A stretch of DNA of 64,000 nucleotides from NCBI RefSeq assembly GCF_005049105.1, contig NZ_SUKA01000009.1, forward strand, positions 1 through 64,000, given 5' to 3'. Below are positions 42,150-51,526 of this stretch, piece after piece. The position numbers and the translations under genes are program-made. The DNA comes from Sphingobacterium alkalisoli. Lineage in GTDB: Bacteria > Bacteroidota > Bacteroidia > Sphingobacteriales > Sphingobacteriaceae. Below the pieces are notes generated by a model. That model saw only the letters and a list, made by a program, of their open reading frames with translations, was not told the DNA's origin and did not search any database. Each line of letters begins with the position of its first letter. Within the stretch, counting starts at the first letter, position 1.

Positions 42150-43319
42150 TTAATGAGCAATGGATGGTATTAGCAACATCAGGGCCGGAATACCACTCGC
42201 GTCATAGCATGAAACCACATCGTCGGCATCCACCTTGGCTAAATAATTTTTGGAAGTCAGGCTACGTGTTTGATCACGATTATGCCAACCGTAGTCTATC
42301 GTCCGTCTGAGCCAAGGCAGATATTCCGGTTTGTTGCCCTCTTCAATCAAGCGGACGATATATTGTGCAAATATAGCCGTGTAGATCCCTTTCTCTTCTC
42401 CTTTTTCAGAAGGAAGTACTGCCTGCGGGGCAGACATCACCTCTTTGGTATAGTCAGCAATACGCACTGCATGATCTAAATATTGTTGCTTTTTCGTTAT
42501 GGCGTACAGCTCTGTTGCCGCCCCAATTGCGCTACCCTGATTATAAACATGCAGTGTCCAATTTGGATCACCCTTACCGTGTTTTGAATCGGCGATACGG
42601 CCTGTTAACGGATCATATAGGTTCTCTGATGCCCATTGGTAGATTTCTTTAGCTTTATGAAGATAATCCTCCTTCTTCGTGACATTATATAGTGTAGCTG
42701 CTGCCACGACCGTAGGATAATTGATGCAGGACATCTTACCAACCCGTCCGAACGTCCAGTCCCAAAACATACCGCTATGCTCTGTATCGTACGAACCAGG
42801 ATCTATTCCAGGAACGCCATTCCACACGCGGTCGAAACCCGACTCGGCATGCGCAAGGTATTTGGGATCTTTTGTTAACTCGTAAGCCCGTGCCATTGAG
42901 ATGACCCACCACATAATGTCGTCGTAAATAAACCATGTTTTATCGTTCGACCAATCATAGTTGGCATATTGCTTACCATTGCCTTCGTAGAGGTCTTCGA
43001 TAAGCTGTCGATTTTCAGGTGTTTTCTTACGCTTATAGGCATTCATCGCCATATCCCAATAGACCGCTTGAGTCCATATTGCGCCAACGGCCATTGGCTT
43101 ATCGGAATCGCGCAAATAGATTTTTCGGACTGGATCATAGAGGTGCATATTAAAAGCTCTATACGCTTCGTCGACATCTTTTTCTGTGTATTTTTTTGGG
43201 AGGTCAGAAGAAGGTATACTATTTTCTCCATCAAACTTATTGTTAAGTGAAAAGCTTAACAGAGCGCTTATCGAGAAAAAACAGACAAGGAAGGCGGGTT
43301 TAAGGTTCTTTGCTTTCAT
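42150..43319 (-). CDS. Glycoside hydrolase family 76 (alpha-1,6-mannanase)
   Basis: Exported endo-acting mannan-backbone hydrolase of 389 aa. A signal peptide (~1-25) precedes the (alpha/alpha)6 barrel. WFIYDDIMWWVISMARAYELTKDPKYLAHA contains the paired aspartates of the GH76 active site. SYDTEHSGMFWDWTFGRVGKMSCINYPTVVAAATLYNVTKKEDYL and WTLHVYNQGSAIGAATELYAIT are further family blocks. It is the last gene of the mannan locus, behind the EEP-family gene and GH92. It would cut the alpha-1,6-mannose backbone after GH92 has removed side chains. Confidence 0.88.
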   Translation of the reverse strand: MKAKNLKPAFLVCFFSISALLSFSLNNKFDGENSIPSSDLPKKYTEKDVDEAYRAFNMHLYDPVRKIYLRDSDKPMAVGAIWTQAVYWDMAMNAYKRKKTPENRQLIEDLYEGNGKQYANYDWSNDKTWFIYDDIMWWVISMARAYELTKDPKYLAHAESGFDRVWNGVPGIDPGSYDTEHSGMFWDWTFGRVGKMSCINYPTVVAAATLYNVTKKEDYLHKAKEIYQWASENLYDPLTGRIADSKHGKGDPNWTLHVYNQGSAIGAATELYAITKKQQYLDHAVRIADYTKEVMSAPQAVLPSEKGEEKGIYTAIFAQYIVRLIEEGNKPEYLPWLRRTIDYGWHNRDQTRSLTSKNYLAKVDADDVVSCYDASGIPALMLLIPSIAH

Positions 43320-43354
43320 AATTGAAAAATTTATTTTAAGGTATAGTTAGGCTG

Positions 43355-44299
43355 TTATTCTACTATTACTTCTACCACAACCGGAAAGTGATCTGATGGC
43401 ATACGTGTATCGTATTTCCGGAACGAAAGCTCTTTGGGAAAATCACCTTTTTTGATCTCTTCCATTTGCATTGTCGGAGTTCTGTAGGAGTCTGTCAATA
43501 CCCCATACTTATTTACGGATACCTCCGACGTAACGAAAATATAATCGATGCGGCTATCGGTCATTAGATGACTGTCAAATGCATTAAACGTTCCATTGAA
43601 TGCATACCTTTCATTCGTATGTTCGTAACAATCTCTAACAAATTCGGAGTCAGCAAGAATACGATAGATGCTATTGTTCTGGTCTACGTTAAAATCCCCC
43701 GTCAAAAAAGCAGAATCATCACCAACCATTTGTCTCATTTTAGCAATTACAAGACGGGAACTCTCTTCCCGTGCCACCATTCCGACATGATCCATATGCA
43801 GATTGAAGAACCAGGATTTACGTCCTGTACCTATCTCTACCAGGTGTGCCCAAGTACAGATACGAGGTAGTGAGGCATCCCATCCTTTTGAAGGCTTATC
43901 CGGCGTTTCAGAAAGCCAAAAGGTACCTGCATCGAGGAGTTTAAATTTCTCCTTTTTATAGAAGATTGGGGCGTACTCACCCTTGTCAATACCATCGTCG
44001 CGCCCCACACCTACCGATGCGTACGCGTCTAGACCTTGGTTCATATCGGCAAACTGTTCTTTCAGTACCTCTTGAGCACCAAATACATCAAATCCATGAA
44101 ATTTAATTAGCGATAAAATGACGGGCAGTCGTCGATCCCATCCATTGCCTTTGTCTCGATCGCCCTTATTATCATACCGTACGTTGAACGTGGCTATTTT
44201 CCAAACTTGCTGTCCCTGTGCAAAACACGGAGCAAGAAAGATCGTCATCACCAAAAACAACACGGCGAAACCTATTGGGTATTTTCGTATCATCATCAT
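43355..44299 (-). CDS. Exported endonuclease/exonuclease/phosphatase-family enzyme
   Basis: 314 aa, signal peptide ending near FAQGQ. Metal and catalytic blocks of the EEP fold: IATFNVRYDN, VFGAQEVLKEQ (Glu), NLHMDHVG, FLTGDFNVDQNNS, RIDYIFVTSEV and MPSDHFPVVVEV. Members of this group in Bacteroidetes mannan loci remove phosphate-linked groups from phosphomannan (family knowledge), which fits its place between GH92 and GH76. The first Met codon (44299) overlaps the GH92 stop codon by one base; the ATGs at 44296 and 44293 are equally possible. Nuclease or sphingomyelinase activity cannot be excluded. Confidence 0.85.
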   Translation of the reverse strand: MMMIRKYPIGFAVLFLVMTIFLAPCFAQGQQVWKIATFNVRYDNKGDRDKGNGWDRRLPVILSLIKFHGFDVFGAQEVLKEQFADMNQGLDAYASVGVGRDDGIDKGEYAPIFYKKEKFKLLDAGTFWLSETPDKPSKGWDASLPRICTWAHLVEIGTGRKSWFFNLHMDHVGMVAREESSRLVIAKMRQMVGDDSAFLTGDFNVDQNNSIYRILADSEFVRDCYEHTNERYAFNGTFNAFDSHLMTDSRIDYIFVTSEVSVNKYGVLTDSYRTPTMQMEEIKKGDFPKELSFRKYDTRMPSDHFPVVVEVIVE

Positions 44300-46641
44300 T
44301 ATTTTTTAGATCTTCTTTTTTTTTCCGTAGTAAAGGAGTAAGGTGCGTCCTGCGGATTTGAACCTCTTTTAAGGTTAGGATTTGGTGACATCTTAAAGCT
44401 TAATTCTGCTCCTTTCATCAAATCGGCATATTTCAAGTAATTGTGCGTGTAAAGCTTCCCGTTCACCGTCATCTCATCCACATAGACGTGTTGATCATTA
44501 GCCGCTAAAGAAGAAATCCGTACAGTTTTACCGTTCTCCAATTTTAAGGTTACCTTTTTGAATTGCGGCGAGCCAATAACATACTCGCCAGATCCGGGAG
44601 CGACGGGATAAAACCCCAGTGAAGAAAAAACATACCAGGCGGATGTCTGCCCGTTGTCTTCATCGCCACAGTACCCATCGGGTGCAGCGGAATACAGTTT
44701 ATCCATAATCCGCCTTACCCAATATTGTGTTTTCCAAGGTTGCCCCCCATAGTTGTATAGGTAAGGCATGTGTTGAATCGGCTGGTTACCATGTGCATAT
44801 TGCCCCATATTCATAACCTGCATTTCCCTCATTTCATGGATCATACTTCTGCTCTTCATCCCGTCGTGACTAGGAACCGCGAATACGGTATCTAGCATTG
44901 CGTTGAAACGGGCGTTGCCCCCCATCAGGTCGATCAACCCTTGTGGATCGTGGAAGACGCAGAAACTCCAATGCCACGCATTTCCTTCGGTGTAGGCCTT
45001 GGTCCAATCGCTTGGATAAAACGGAGAAACAAATGTCCCGTCGCTATTTCGTGCACGCATGAGCTGCGTATCTTTATCATAGAGATTTTTATAATTGAGT
45101 GCTCTTTCTGCGAATACATCAATCTCAGAAGCTGGCTTTTTCAATGCTTGTCCCATTCGGTAAATACACCAATCTGCGTATGCATATTCGAGTGTGCGTG
45201 CAACATGTTGGCTCAGTTCATTATCCGCTGGAATGTACCCCATATCGTTGTACAGATCAAAGCCAGCTCTACCGGTAGATGAATTGGTCGGATGCACATG
45301 ATTAGCACCATGTTTTACGGCCTCCCACAGCACCTCGGCATCATACCCCCGAAGCCCGTTTAAATAGGCATCGGCCACTACAGAGGCTGAATTATTTCCA
45401 ATCATGGAGGCACGGTGTCCGGGACTAGCCCATTCTGGTAAAAAACCACTTTCCAGATAAGCATTAACGAGTCCTTCTTGCATCTTTTCGTTCATCGATG
45501 GATATACCAGATTCAGCAATGGGAACAAGCTTCGGAAGGTATCCCAAAAGCCTGTATCGGTAAAGAGGTACCCAGGCAAGACCTTGCCATTGTACGGACT
45601 ATAATGTATTCTATTGCCTTGTGCATCGATCTCTGAGAAGTCTCTTGGGAATAATGTTGCACGATATAGGCAGGAATAGAAGGTACGGGTTTTATCAATA
45701 TCGTTATCTTCAATTTTTATTCTTCCCAGCACCTCATTCCATTTTTTACGCCCCTCTTGTTTGATGTGATCAAACGGCCGTTCCCCCACTTCCCTCAGAT
45801 TCAATTCTGCTTGTGCATGGCTAACAAATGAAGACGCGACGCGTGCGACGACCTGTTCACCCCGTTTAGTGCGAAAACCGATCAAACCTCCGGCATGCTG
45901 ATCACTTGTTTCCAGTTTTCCGGTTTGAATTACCCCGCTCTTCACCGTGGCATGTGAGGTAAACGGTTTATCAAAAACGATGACAAAGTAATTTTTAAAG
46001 TTATCCGGAGCTCCACCACTATTTTTAGTCGTATATCCAATGATCTTATTTTCAGCAGGAATTATCTTAACGTACGAGCCTTTATCAAAAGCATCAATCA
46101 CGACATACGCACTATCGCTTTCGGGAAATGTGAACCGGAACAAGGCAGCCCTTTCTGTCGGTGTAATCTCCGTGGTCACATCGTAATCCGCTAGATATAC
46201 GCTATAATAATACGGCTTTGCTATTTCAGCTTTATGCGAAAACCAACTTGCCCGATCCTCCTCATCGACGTTAGGATGACCCGTTATGGGCATAATCGCA
46301 AACTGCCCATAGTCATTGTTCCAAGGACTGGGTTGATGTGTCTGCTTAAATCCCCTAATTTTATCGGCAGTATAGGTATAAATCCAACCATCCCCCATCT
46401 TACCTGTCTGAGGTGTCCAAAAATTCATTCCCCAGGGCATCGCAATAGCGGGATAGGTATTACCCGTGGAGAGTTCATATTTAGAGAGAGTTCCCACTAG
46501 CGTACTGACATAATCTACAGGATCCTTGGATTGCGCTATACCAATGGATGTAAAAAATAGGTTACAAAAAAGAAAAGCAGATATAACGTGTTTTATATAC
46601 AACTTAATGGCCGGAAATTGGACTGTGATGTTGTTAATCAT
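44299..46641 (-). CDS. Glycoside hydrolase family 92 alpha-mannosidase
   Basis: Calcium-dependent exo-alpha-mannosidase, 780 aa, with signal peptide (ends GIAQS). The N-terminal beta-sandwich has STGNTYPAIAMPWGMNFWTPQTG. The (alpha/alpha)6 barrel has FWDTFRSLFPLLNLVYP, ASPGHRASMIGNNSASV and ANQPIQHMPYLYNYGGQPWKTQYWVR, and the catalytic GDEDNGQTSAWYVFSSLGFYPV holds the acid residues. It ends with the C-terminal sandwich YVIGSPQFKKVTLKLENG. Linkage preference (alpha-1,2, 1,3 or 1,6) is not decidable. It is co-directional with the protease and TlpA genes upstream and EEP/GH76 downstream. The C-terminus is strongly basic (TEKKRRSKK), which is unusual for an exported enzyme. Confidence 0.93.
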   Translation of the reverse strand: MINNITVQFPAIKLYIKHVISAFLFCNLFFTSIGIAQSKDPVDYVSTLVGTLSKYELSTGNTYPAIAMPWGMNFWTPQTGKMGDGWIYTYTADKIRGFKQTHQPSPWNNDYGQFAIMPITGHPNVDEEDRASWFSHKAEIAKPYYYSVYLADYDVTTEITPTERAALFRFTFPESDSAYVVIDAFDKGSYVKIIPAENKIIGYTTKNSGGAPDNFKNYFVIVFDKPFTSHATVKSGVIQTGKLETSDQHAGGLIGFRTKRGEQVVARVASSFVSHAQAELNLREVGERPFDHIKQEGRKKWNEVLGRIKIEDNDIDKTRTFYSCLYRATLFPRDFSEIDAQGNRIHYSPYNGKVLPGYLFTDTGFWDTFRSLFPLLNLVYPSMNEKMQEGLVNAYLESGFLPEWASPGHRASMIGNNSASVVADAYLNGLRGYDAEVLWEAVKHGANHVHPTNSSTGRAGFDLYNDMGYIPADNELSQHVARTLEYAYADWCIYRMGQALKKPASEIDVFAERALNYKNLYDKDTQLMRARNSDGTFVSPFYPSDWTKAYTEGNAWHWSFCVFHDPQGLIDLMGGNARFNAMLDTVFAVPSHDGMKSRSMIHEMREMQVMNMGQYAHGNQPIQHMPYLYNYGGQPWKTQYWVRRIMDKLYSAAPDGYCGDEDNGQTSAWYVFSSLGFYPVAPGSGEYVIGSPQFKKVTLKLENGKTVRISSLAANDQHVYVDEMTVNGKLYTHNYLKYADLMKGAELSFKMSPNPNLKRGSNPQDAPYSFTTEKKRRSKK

Positions 46642-46651
46642 AAATAGTATT

Positions 46652-46716
46652 TATTGCAGTTTATCGGTACGTATACGGCCTTTTCGATATTTAAAATCGT
46701 TTTAGCAACTGCAATA
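46652..46716. other. Long-range inverted repeat before GH92
   Basis: TATTGCAGTT (46652-46661) and AACTGCAATA (46707-46716) are perfect 10-bp arms enclosing 45 bases. They span nearly the whole gap between the protease and GH92 genes. It could be a leader structure, a processing site or a weak terminator. Confidence 0.4.
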
Positions 46717-46723
46717 TACTAAA

Positions 46724-48430
46724 TTATTCCAACTCTTCATTTTTCAAAAACACCAACAGTACATCTGCCGGGATGGCCAAAGATGCCGTATGACTATATC
46801 TTGCAATATTCAATCCCACTACTTTTCCTTCCTGATTCAGGATCGGGCTACCACATTCATAAGCATGTATACGGGAATCATGTACAAAAACACGATCGAA
46901 TCCGTCTCTTCGAACAGATTTTCCTCCTTTAAAATGGTTGGCTGGATGATTTCCTTCACGCATCATTCTCGTTACTAGCACGAGCGAACCAGACAACGTA
47001 TCCTGTTCCCTGATCCACGAGACCTGGATCGTATCTCCTGGGAAATAGTGTGCGAGCTCCCGGTTGATTTTCTCTGCACTAGCAACATCTTTGTCATCGA
47101 CCGTTATAATCTGATCATCCTTTTGGAGGCCGAGTCGTTCTGCAGGCCCTAGGCTATCCAATTGCAATACAGTAGGCAACCCATTTATCTCCTGTAGGCG
47201 AGCTCCTAAACTGCCAGTGCTGAATCGGGCAGGGAGACTAAGCGGAGACATCCCCAATATACCGTATTTAAAACCGTCTTCTGGAAGAACGGACGTTATA
47301 GGTTCTCCTAGATTCTCATCTGAAAACGGAGCCTCTACAATGTCAGCTAACGTAATAGCACCCGATAAACGTTTTGGCAATGCTAGCGCTATCAGGTCAT
47401 TTTTCTTATCCCGTGCCAACACTTTTAACGTATAAGATTTATTGCCCAATTTCGCTACAGGGCGCTGTCCTACAGAAGAGCTTTTACTGAGAATAATCTG
47501 CTTACGTTTTCCTAGTGCAAAACCCGTTCCTACGATACTCACTGTGTCGTCATGCAGCAAGCTACTAATCATGATCACCGCAGGAGAAGATTTTGTCTTT
47601 ATCATTTTCCGCTTTGTGGCTAACGTCGATTGTGCATGCAGCTTTGTTACCAACGAATCTATTCCTAGATCTTCTTTGCTTTTCGGATGTTCTTCCAGTT
47701 CCTCCATGACTTGTAAAGCAGACCAATATTGCCTATACATATCCACGGGAACTTCAAAATTCAATCCTTCTGGTCCATTAATACGACTATGTAAGGCAAC
47801 CACCCGGCCCAGCGCATCAAACAGCGGCCCACCAGAATCTCCTGGTTCCATGATACAGGAACTCACCACAAAGCCGTAGGGATCCAGCGGTTTCACTACC
47901 TGTCCTATGCGTAAAAAAGGCTTATTGAGCATGAGGCTCTCCGGATACGACCAACCAAAGCAGAGCTGGTCTTCAGCCAGCGATGAAGAACAGCCCATCT
48001 CCGCATAAGGCCAAGGTCCTTGCCCTTCCATCTTCATCATCGCAACATCGGGCAGATTCGTGGATTTATCAGTCACCAGCCGTCCTAGCGCCCTGGCCGT
48101 TCCTTCACTCCCGTCGGGAAATAAAACCCGATACAAGTTACCGGGTTTGGTAGCATGGGCAACGGTAAGAATATGACCTTCTGGGGTAACAACCACCGCA
48201 CTGAACTGCGAGCTGTTTTGTGCACGTGTCAAGGAGTCGATACCATGTAGCTTGATACAGGCCGGATATGATTTTTTTAAGATCGAATCAGCTATCACTG
48301 GGTCGTTGAAATCCGAAATTGAGTAAGCATAACACGCATTTCCTAAACATAAAATAAAAAGGAAGATCTGTACGATCCAACGAACAATAAGTTGGGATTT
48401 CACGCGGCAAAGGGAATCATTAACTTGCAT
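46724..48430 (-). CDS. Exported trypsin-like protease with PDZ and degenerate second domain
   Basis: 568 aa. After a hydrophobic signal (~17-36), the first chymotrypsin-fold domain has an intact triad: His92 in ILTVAHATKPG, Asp128 in LPDVAMMKM, Ser199 in EPGDSGGPLFD. A second trypsin-like unit starts near 285 (VGTGFALGKRKQIILSKSS). Its His position is replaced, but Asp (DKKNDLIALAL) and a late CGSPILNQEGKVVGLN are kept. A PDZ domain (NGLPTVLQLDSLGPAERLGLQKDDQIITVDD, ~415-500) is set inside this second unit. The layout is an active protease plus a pseudo-protease/PDZ module, unlike plain HtrA. Lying within a mannan locus it suggests a glycoprotein target. A terminator precedes it (48448), so it may have its own promoter. 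Confidence 0.85.
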   Translation of the reverse strand: MQVNDSLCRVKSQLIVRWIVQIFLFILCLGNACYAYSISDFNDPVIADSILKKSYPACIKLHGIDSLTRAQNSSQFSAVVVTPEGHILTVAHATKPGNLYRVLFPDGSEGTARALGRLVTDKSTNLPDVAMMKMEGQGPWPYAEMGCSSSLAEDQLCFGWSYPESLMLNKPFLRIGQVVKPLDPYGFVVSSCIMEPGDSGGPLFDALGRVVALHSRINGPEGLNFEVPVDMYRQYWSALQVMEELEEHPKSKEDLGIDSLVTKLHAQSTLATKRKMIKTKSSPAVIMISSLLHDDTVSIVGTGFALGKRKQIILSKSSSVGQRPVAKLGNKSYTLKVLARDKKNDLIALALPKRLSGAITLADIVEAPFSDENLGEPITSVLPEDGFKYGILGMSPLSLPARFSTGSLGARLQEINGLPTVLQLDSLGPAERLGLQKDDQIITVDDKDVASAEKINRELAHYFPGDTIQVSWIREQDTLSGSLVLVTRMMREGNHPANHFKGGKSVRRDGFDRVFVHDSRIHAYECGSPILNQEGKVVGLNIARYSHTASLAIPADVLLVFLKNEELE

Positions 48431-48447
48431 GGGGTGTTAAAAATTAA

Positions 48448-48477
48448 ATCGGCACAGTTTTTTGATACTGTGCCGAT
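48448..48477 (-). terminator. Intrinsic terminator after the TlpA-like gene
   Basis: ATCGGCACAG-TATCAAAAAA-CTGTGCCGAT then TTAATTTTT on the minus strand, perfect 10-bp stem, 27 bases after the stop codon. It divides the uptake genes from the degradative genes of the mannan locus. Confidence 0.8.
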
Positions 48478-48503
48478 AAATATAAATACAATATTATAAA
48501 AGA

Positions 48504-49976
48504 CTAACCTTTATGTGGTTTTTTTGCGGAGTCAATTAATTCTTTCATCTCTATTTTGATATAATCTACATTTGGAGAAGAACCAGTCAAGGCATAACGG
48601 ATATTTCCTTCTTTATCCAGGATAAATTTCGCAGGGATACCATTTACACCCATTTCAGCTGCTAAGTTTTTTCCTGTTTCAGCATTTTTTTGATCATCAA
48701 ACAGTACTTCGAAAGGATAATCGTTCTTCTCTAGAAAAGAAGCAACATTCGCTTTATATTCCTTATCCCGTTCCCACGTATTGATAAAAAGGAATTCAAC
48801 TTCGGGATCAGCTTGATACGATTCTTGCGCAGCTTTCATCCCTGGGAAAGACCGAATGCAAGGTTGGCACCAAGTTGCCCAAAAGTCAAGAACGACGACT
48901 TTACCTTTTAAACTTGCTAGGGATACTACCTCACCCTTCAGGTTAAGCAATTCAAATTGCGGAGCGGGCTTGTATTGAGCACTCTTCGCGATATGTTCTC
49001 TTACTCCCTTTGTCACATCTTGATCAAGACGTGCGATGTAGCCATCAAAGCCAGTTTCCACCCCATTTAGTTCACTATATAGACTTTTCATTTTCTCTTT
49101 ATAAGAAAAAGTTCCTTGTTTATATAGAATTTCCAACTGTTGCAACGCTTCCAGTTTACGACCTGCAACATCAAGACCTTTGTAATACGCACCACTGAAT
49201 TGTGGTGCCTGATCGGGAACCAAGGTAATAGCTTCCTCGATCAACGCTAATGCCTCTTCATAGTTACCTTGGGCATTGTATATGTTAACCAGTTGTGCTA
49301 CGTAACCAGGATAACCCACTGCCGCAAACCCGGCTCTATTATCCTGTTGTTCTTTTGGCAGATTGATGTAATATTCCGCATCTTTTATAGCCACCTTCAG
49401 AAATGGTATTACAGTTGTGGTATCGCCTTTGTTAAGTAATATCCTAGTTACTGGAGCATACCCCTGACCCCTCCAAAAACGCTCATTAAGCTGATCTAGA
49501 TATTGAATTGCCTTTCCGGTATTACCTTCTTTTGCATAATCATGTGCTACATTGGAAATCAAATAATCGTATCCAACTTTGATTACATCTCCCTCTGGAA
49601 TCGGCCACTTCTTAATCAACTCCTTATAACTTTTCTCTTTTGCAGCTGCACCATCCTGTTTAAGGAACACATTCGTGATGTAGTGTTGTTTCGCCACATT
49701 ACTCTTTGGCATCTGCTTAACTACAATGTTCCGTAGAGAGTCTGCACTCTCTTCATATCCTAACTGGTTCAGATAGTTGATGCTTAATTCCAGTTCACCT
49801 TCAATTTTCGACTTTTTAGCCGTCTCTAGAAGTTCTTTGTGTAAAGCATCCTTTTGTTCTTTCGTGCCAGATTGTACAATATCGTAATATTTTTTGGAAC
49901 GGTCGTTCAGATCATCCTGCTGTGCCATCGCCATTGTCGATAAACAAAAGCCCAACGCTACTAGTTTTAATTTCAT
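48504..49976 (-). CDS. TlpA-like thiol-disulfide oxidoreductase with helical repeat domain
   Basis: 490 aa, signal peptide MKLKLVALGFCLSTMAMAQ. Residues ~25-325 are helical, with TPR-like units (NYEEALALIEEAITLVPDQAP). The C-terminal thioredoxin/AhpC-TSA domain (~345-485) has FELLNLKGEVVSLASLKGKVVVLDFWATWCQPCIRSFP with the CQPC redox motif and the conserved GIPAKFILDKEGNI cis-Pro loop. Such proteins are frequent in SusCD loci. Here it would reduce disulfides in the periplasm or on a secreted substrate. It lies between the PKD-like lipoprotein and the protease, which fits attack on a disulfide-bearing glycoprotein (inference). Confidence 0.9.
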   Translation of the reverse strand: MKLKLVALGFCLSTMAMAQQDDLNDRSKKYYDIVQSGTKEQKDALHKELLETAKKSKIEGELELSINYLNQLGYEESADSLRNIVVKQMPKSNVAKQHYITNVFLKQDGAAAKEKSYKELIKKWPIPEGDVIKVGYDYLISNVAHDYAKEGNTGKAIQYLDQLNERFWRGQGYAPVTRILLNKGDTTTVIPFLKVAIKDAEYYINLPKEQQDNRAGFAAVGYPGYVAQLVNIYNAQGNYEEALALIEEAITLVPDQAPQFSGAYYKGLDVAGRKLEALQQLEILYKQGTFSYKEKMKSLYSELNGVETGFDGYIARLDQDVTKGVREHIAKSAQYKPAPQFELLNLKGEVVSLASLKGKVVVLDFWATWCQPCIRSFPGMKAAQESYQADPEVEFLFINTWERDKEYKANVASFLEKNDYPFEVLFDDQKNAETGKNLAAEMGVNGIPAKFILDKEGNIRYALTGSSPNVDYIKIEMKELIDSAKKPHKG

Positions 49977-50009
49977 CTTTATAAATTTATTGTGTTATAA
50001 TATATTCAT

Positions 50010-51518
50010 CTAATATTTGAAAGCAAGATCAACAATCTTTCCAAAACCTGTAAAGGTTTTGTCCAGTTCACCAATACTTCCATTTGGATTTACCTTGAAA
50101 TAATACACTTTACCTTCTGACCCGTTCCAAGTACAAGCAATAAGGCGGGCTTGGGCATTACCGTACCCGTGTTTTTGGAATTTAATTTTGGTTGTGACCT
50201 CGGTCGCCGGAAAAGTGTAGCCAACCGTGTAGTTGTCTGACGTTATCTCGTAACGGTACAATTTCCCATCATGTGCGTAATATATGTGAGGGGCGAGGGT
50301 AGAACAGGTTAGATCTAATGCATCGGATAAATACGGAGCATTTAGTTTCTGTTTACTTTCAGTGATTGTCTCTTCTCCTTTACGTGTCGTTTTAAACGTT
50401 AGTAGATACGTTTCGTTATCTAGGCCTTTCATGACCGCGTTACGTATCACATTATTATGCGATGAATCCATTTTGATCAGATCCATTCTCACGTTATTCA
50501 AATCAATAATATCCAGATCTTGTACGGCATCATCAAATCTTCGTAATGCATTGGGTTTAACGTCAAAAAATCTGCGGTGCTTTTTATCAAACATAAAAAT
50601 CTGGTAGAGATCAGTATATTCGGTGCCCGAAATCGTCTGGGACGCCAAATCATAATCGTAATCGCCTTGTGGTGAAGACAACGGCGCTCCGAACTTCTTT
50701 GCCCCTGGAAATCCACCCACCATATTGACGTGGAGTTTACCGTCGTTTATCAGAATGCCGGCAAGATTTCCAGTACCGCCAGCCCAGCCGATATAAGAGG
50801 GCTTTTTTAATGATGGCGGCACAAAGAACAGGTAGTTATAATCAAAACGTTTAGTCATTGTGAGTCCATCGAGTTCAATAGCATCGTCCTCAGTTGTAAT
50901 ATAAAAACGTTTACCATCGCGTCCTACCTGATCACTTACCGACTCATGCGATATGGTAAAAGATGTTGGGTTCTTAAGCGGATAATCTGGATTTGTCTCG
51001 GTATAGATGTTATGAATTACCTCTCCACTTCTAGAAATCATGGAAAGATCAGCCTTTGTAGCTTTATCTTCAAGAAAAATCCAGCCCACTGTATATTTAT
51101 CCGAAACCGATAATTGGTAAAAGTAAAAGTAGGAAACGCCGGTTTTTTTTTGTGTAACTTTATAGGTTAATTTATAATCTTCACCGACTGTAAATACACT
51201 TGGATCCACAATATAATCTAACCTACGGCTGGTTGCTATCAATGTACTATCCTGGCTATATGATGCTGCGGATGAGTTTAAATAGGCAAACCATTGGAAC
51301 GATAGATCATCTTCATTCCCATTTAACTCCAGCGCGGGATTAAGTTGTAGGGACGACCCTGGCTGCGCAAATAACTTTTCCGTCACCGCTTCGTCTTTTA
51401 TAGTTATCGGATTGACATCTTCGTATACATAGTTCCCTTTATCTTTGTAACAGCCACTCATGATGAGGCAGAGTACTGAGGCAATGAATAAATTATAGTT
51501 CATTATTTTCGTCATCAT
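50010..51518 (-). CDS. PKD-like family surface lipoprotein
   Basis: 502 aa, lipobox LIMSGC (about Cys22), followed by YKDKGNYVYEDVNPITI, the typical opening of the PKD-like lipoprotein family found after SusD and DUF4843 genes. An Ig/PKD region (SLQLNPALELNGNEDDLSFQWFAYL) is followed by a beta-propeller-like half with repeated DxxxRRFFDV and KLYRYEITSD strands. It probably sits on the cell surface as an accessory glycan- or protein-binding subunit of the SusC/SusD complex. The family has no proven catalytic role. It starts 8 bases after the DUF4843 gene. Confidence 0.85.
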   Translation of the reverse strand: MMTKIMNYNLFIASVLCLIMSGCYKDKGNYVYEDVNPITIKDEAVTEKLFAQPGSSLQLNPALELNGNEDDLSFQWFAYLNSSAASYSQDSTLIATSRRLDYIVDPSVFTVGEDYKLTYKVTQKKTGVSYFYFYQLSVSDKYTVGWIFLEDKATKADLSMISRSGEVIHNIYTETNPDYPLKNPTSFTISHESVSDQVGRDGKRFYITTEDDAIELDGLTMTKRFDYNYLFFVPPSLKKPSYIGWAGGTGNLAGILINDGKLHVNMVGGFPGAKKFGAPLSSPQGDYDYDLASQTISGTEYTDLYQIFMFDKKHRRFFDVKPNALRRFDDAVQDLDIIDLNNVRMDLIKMDSSHNNVIRNAVMKGLDNETYLLTFKTTRKGEETITESKQKLNAPYLSDALDLTCSTLAPHIYYAHDGKLYRYEITSDNYTVGYTFPATEVTTKIKFQKHGYGNAQARLIACTWNGSEGKVYYFKVNPNGSIGELDKTFTGFGKIVDLAFKY

Positions 51519-51526
51519 TTTAAAAT

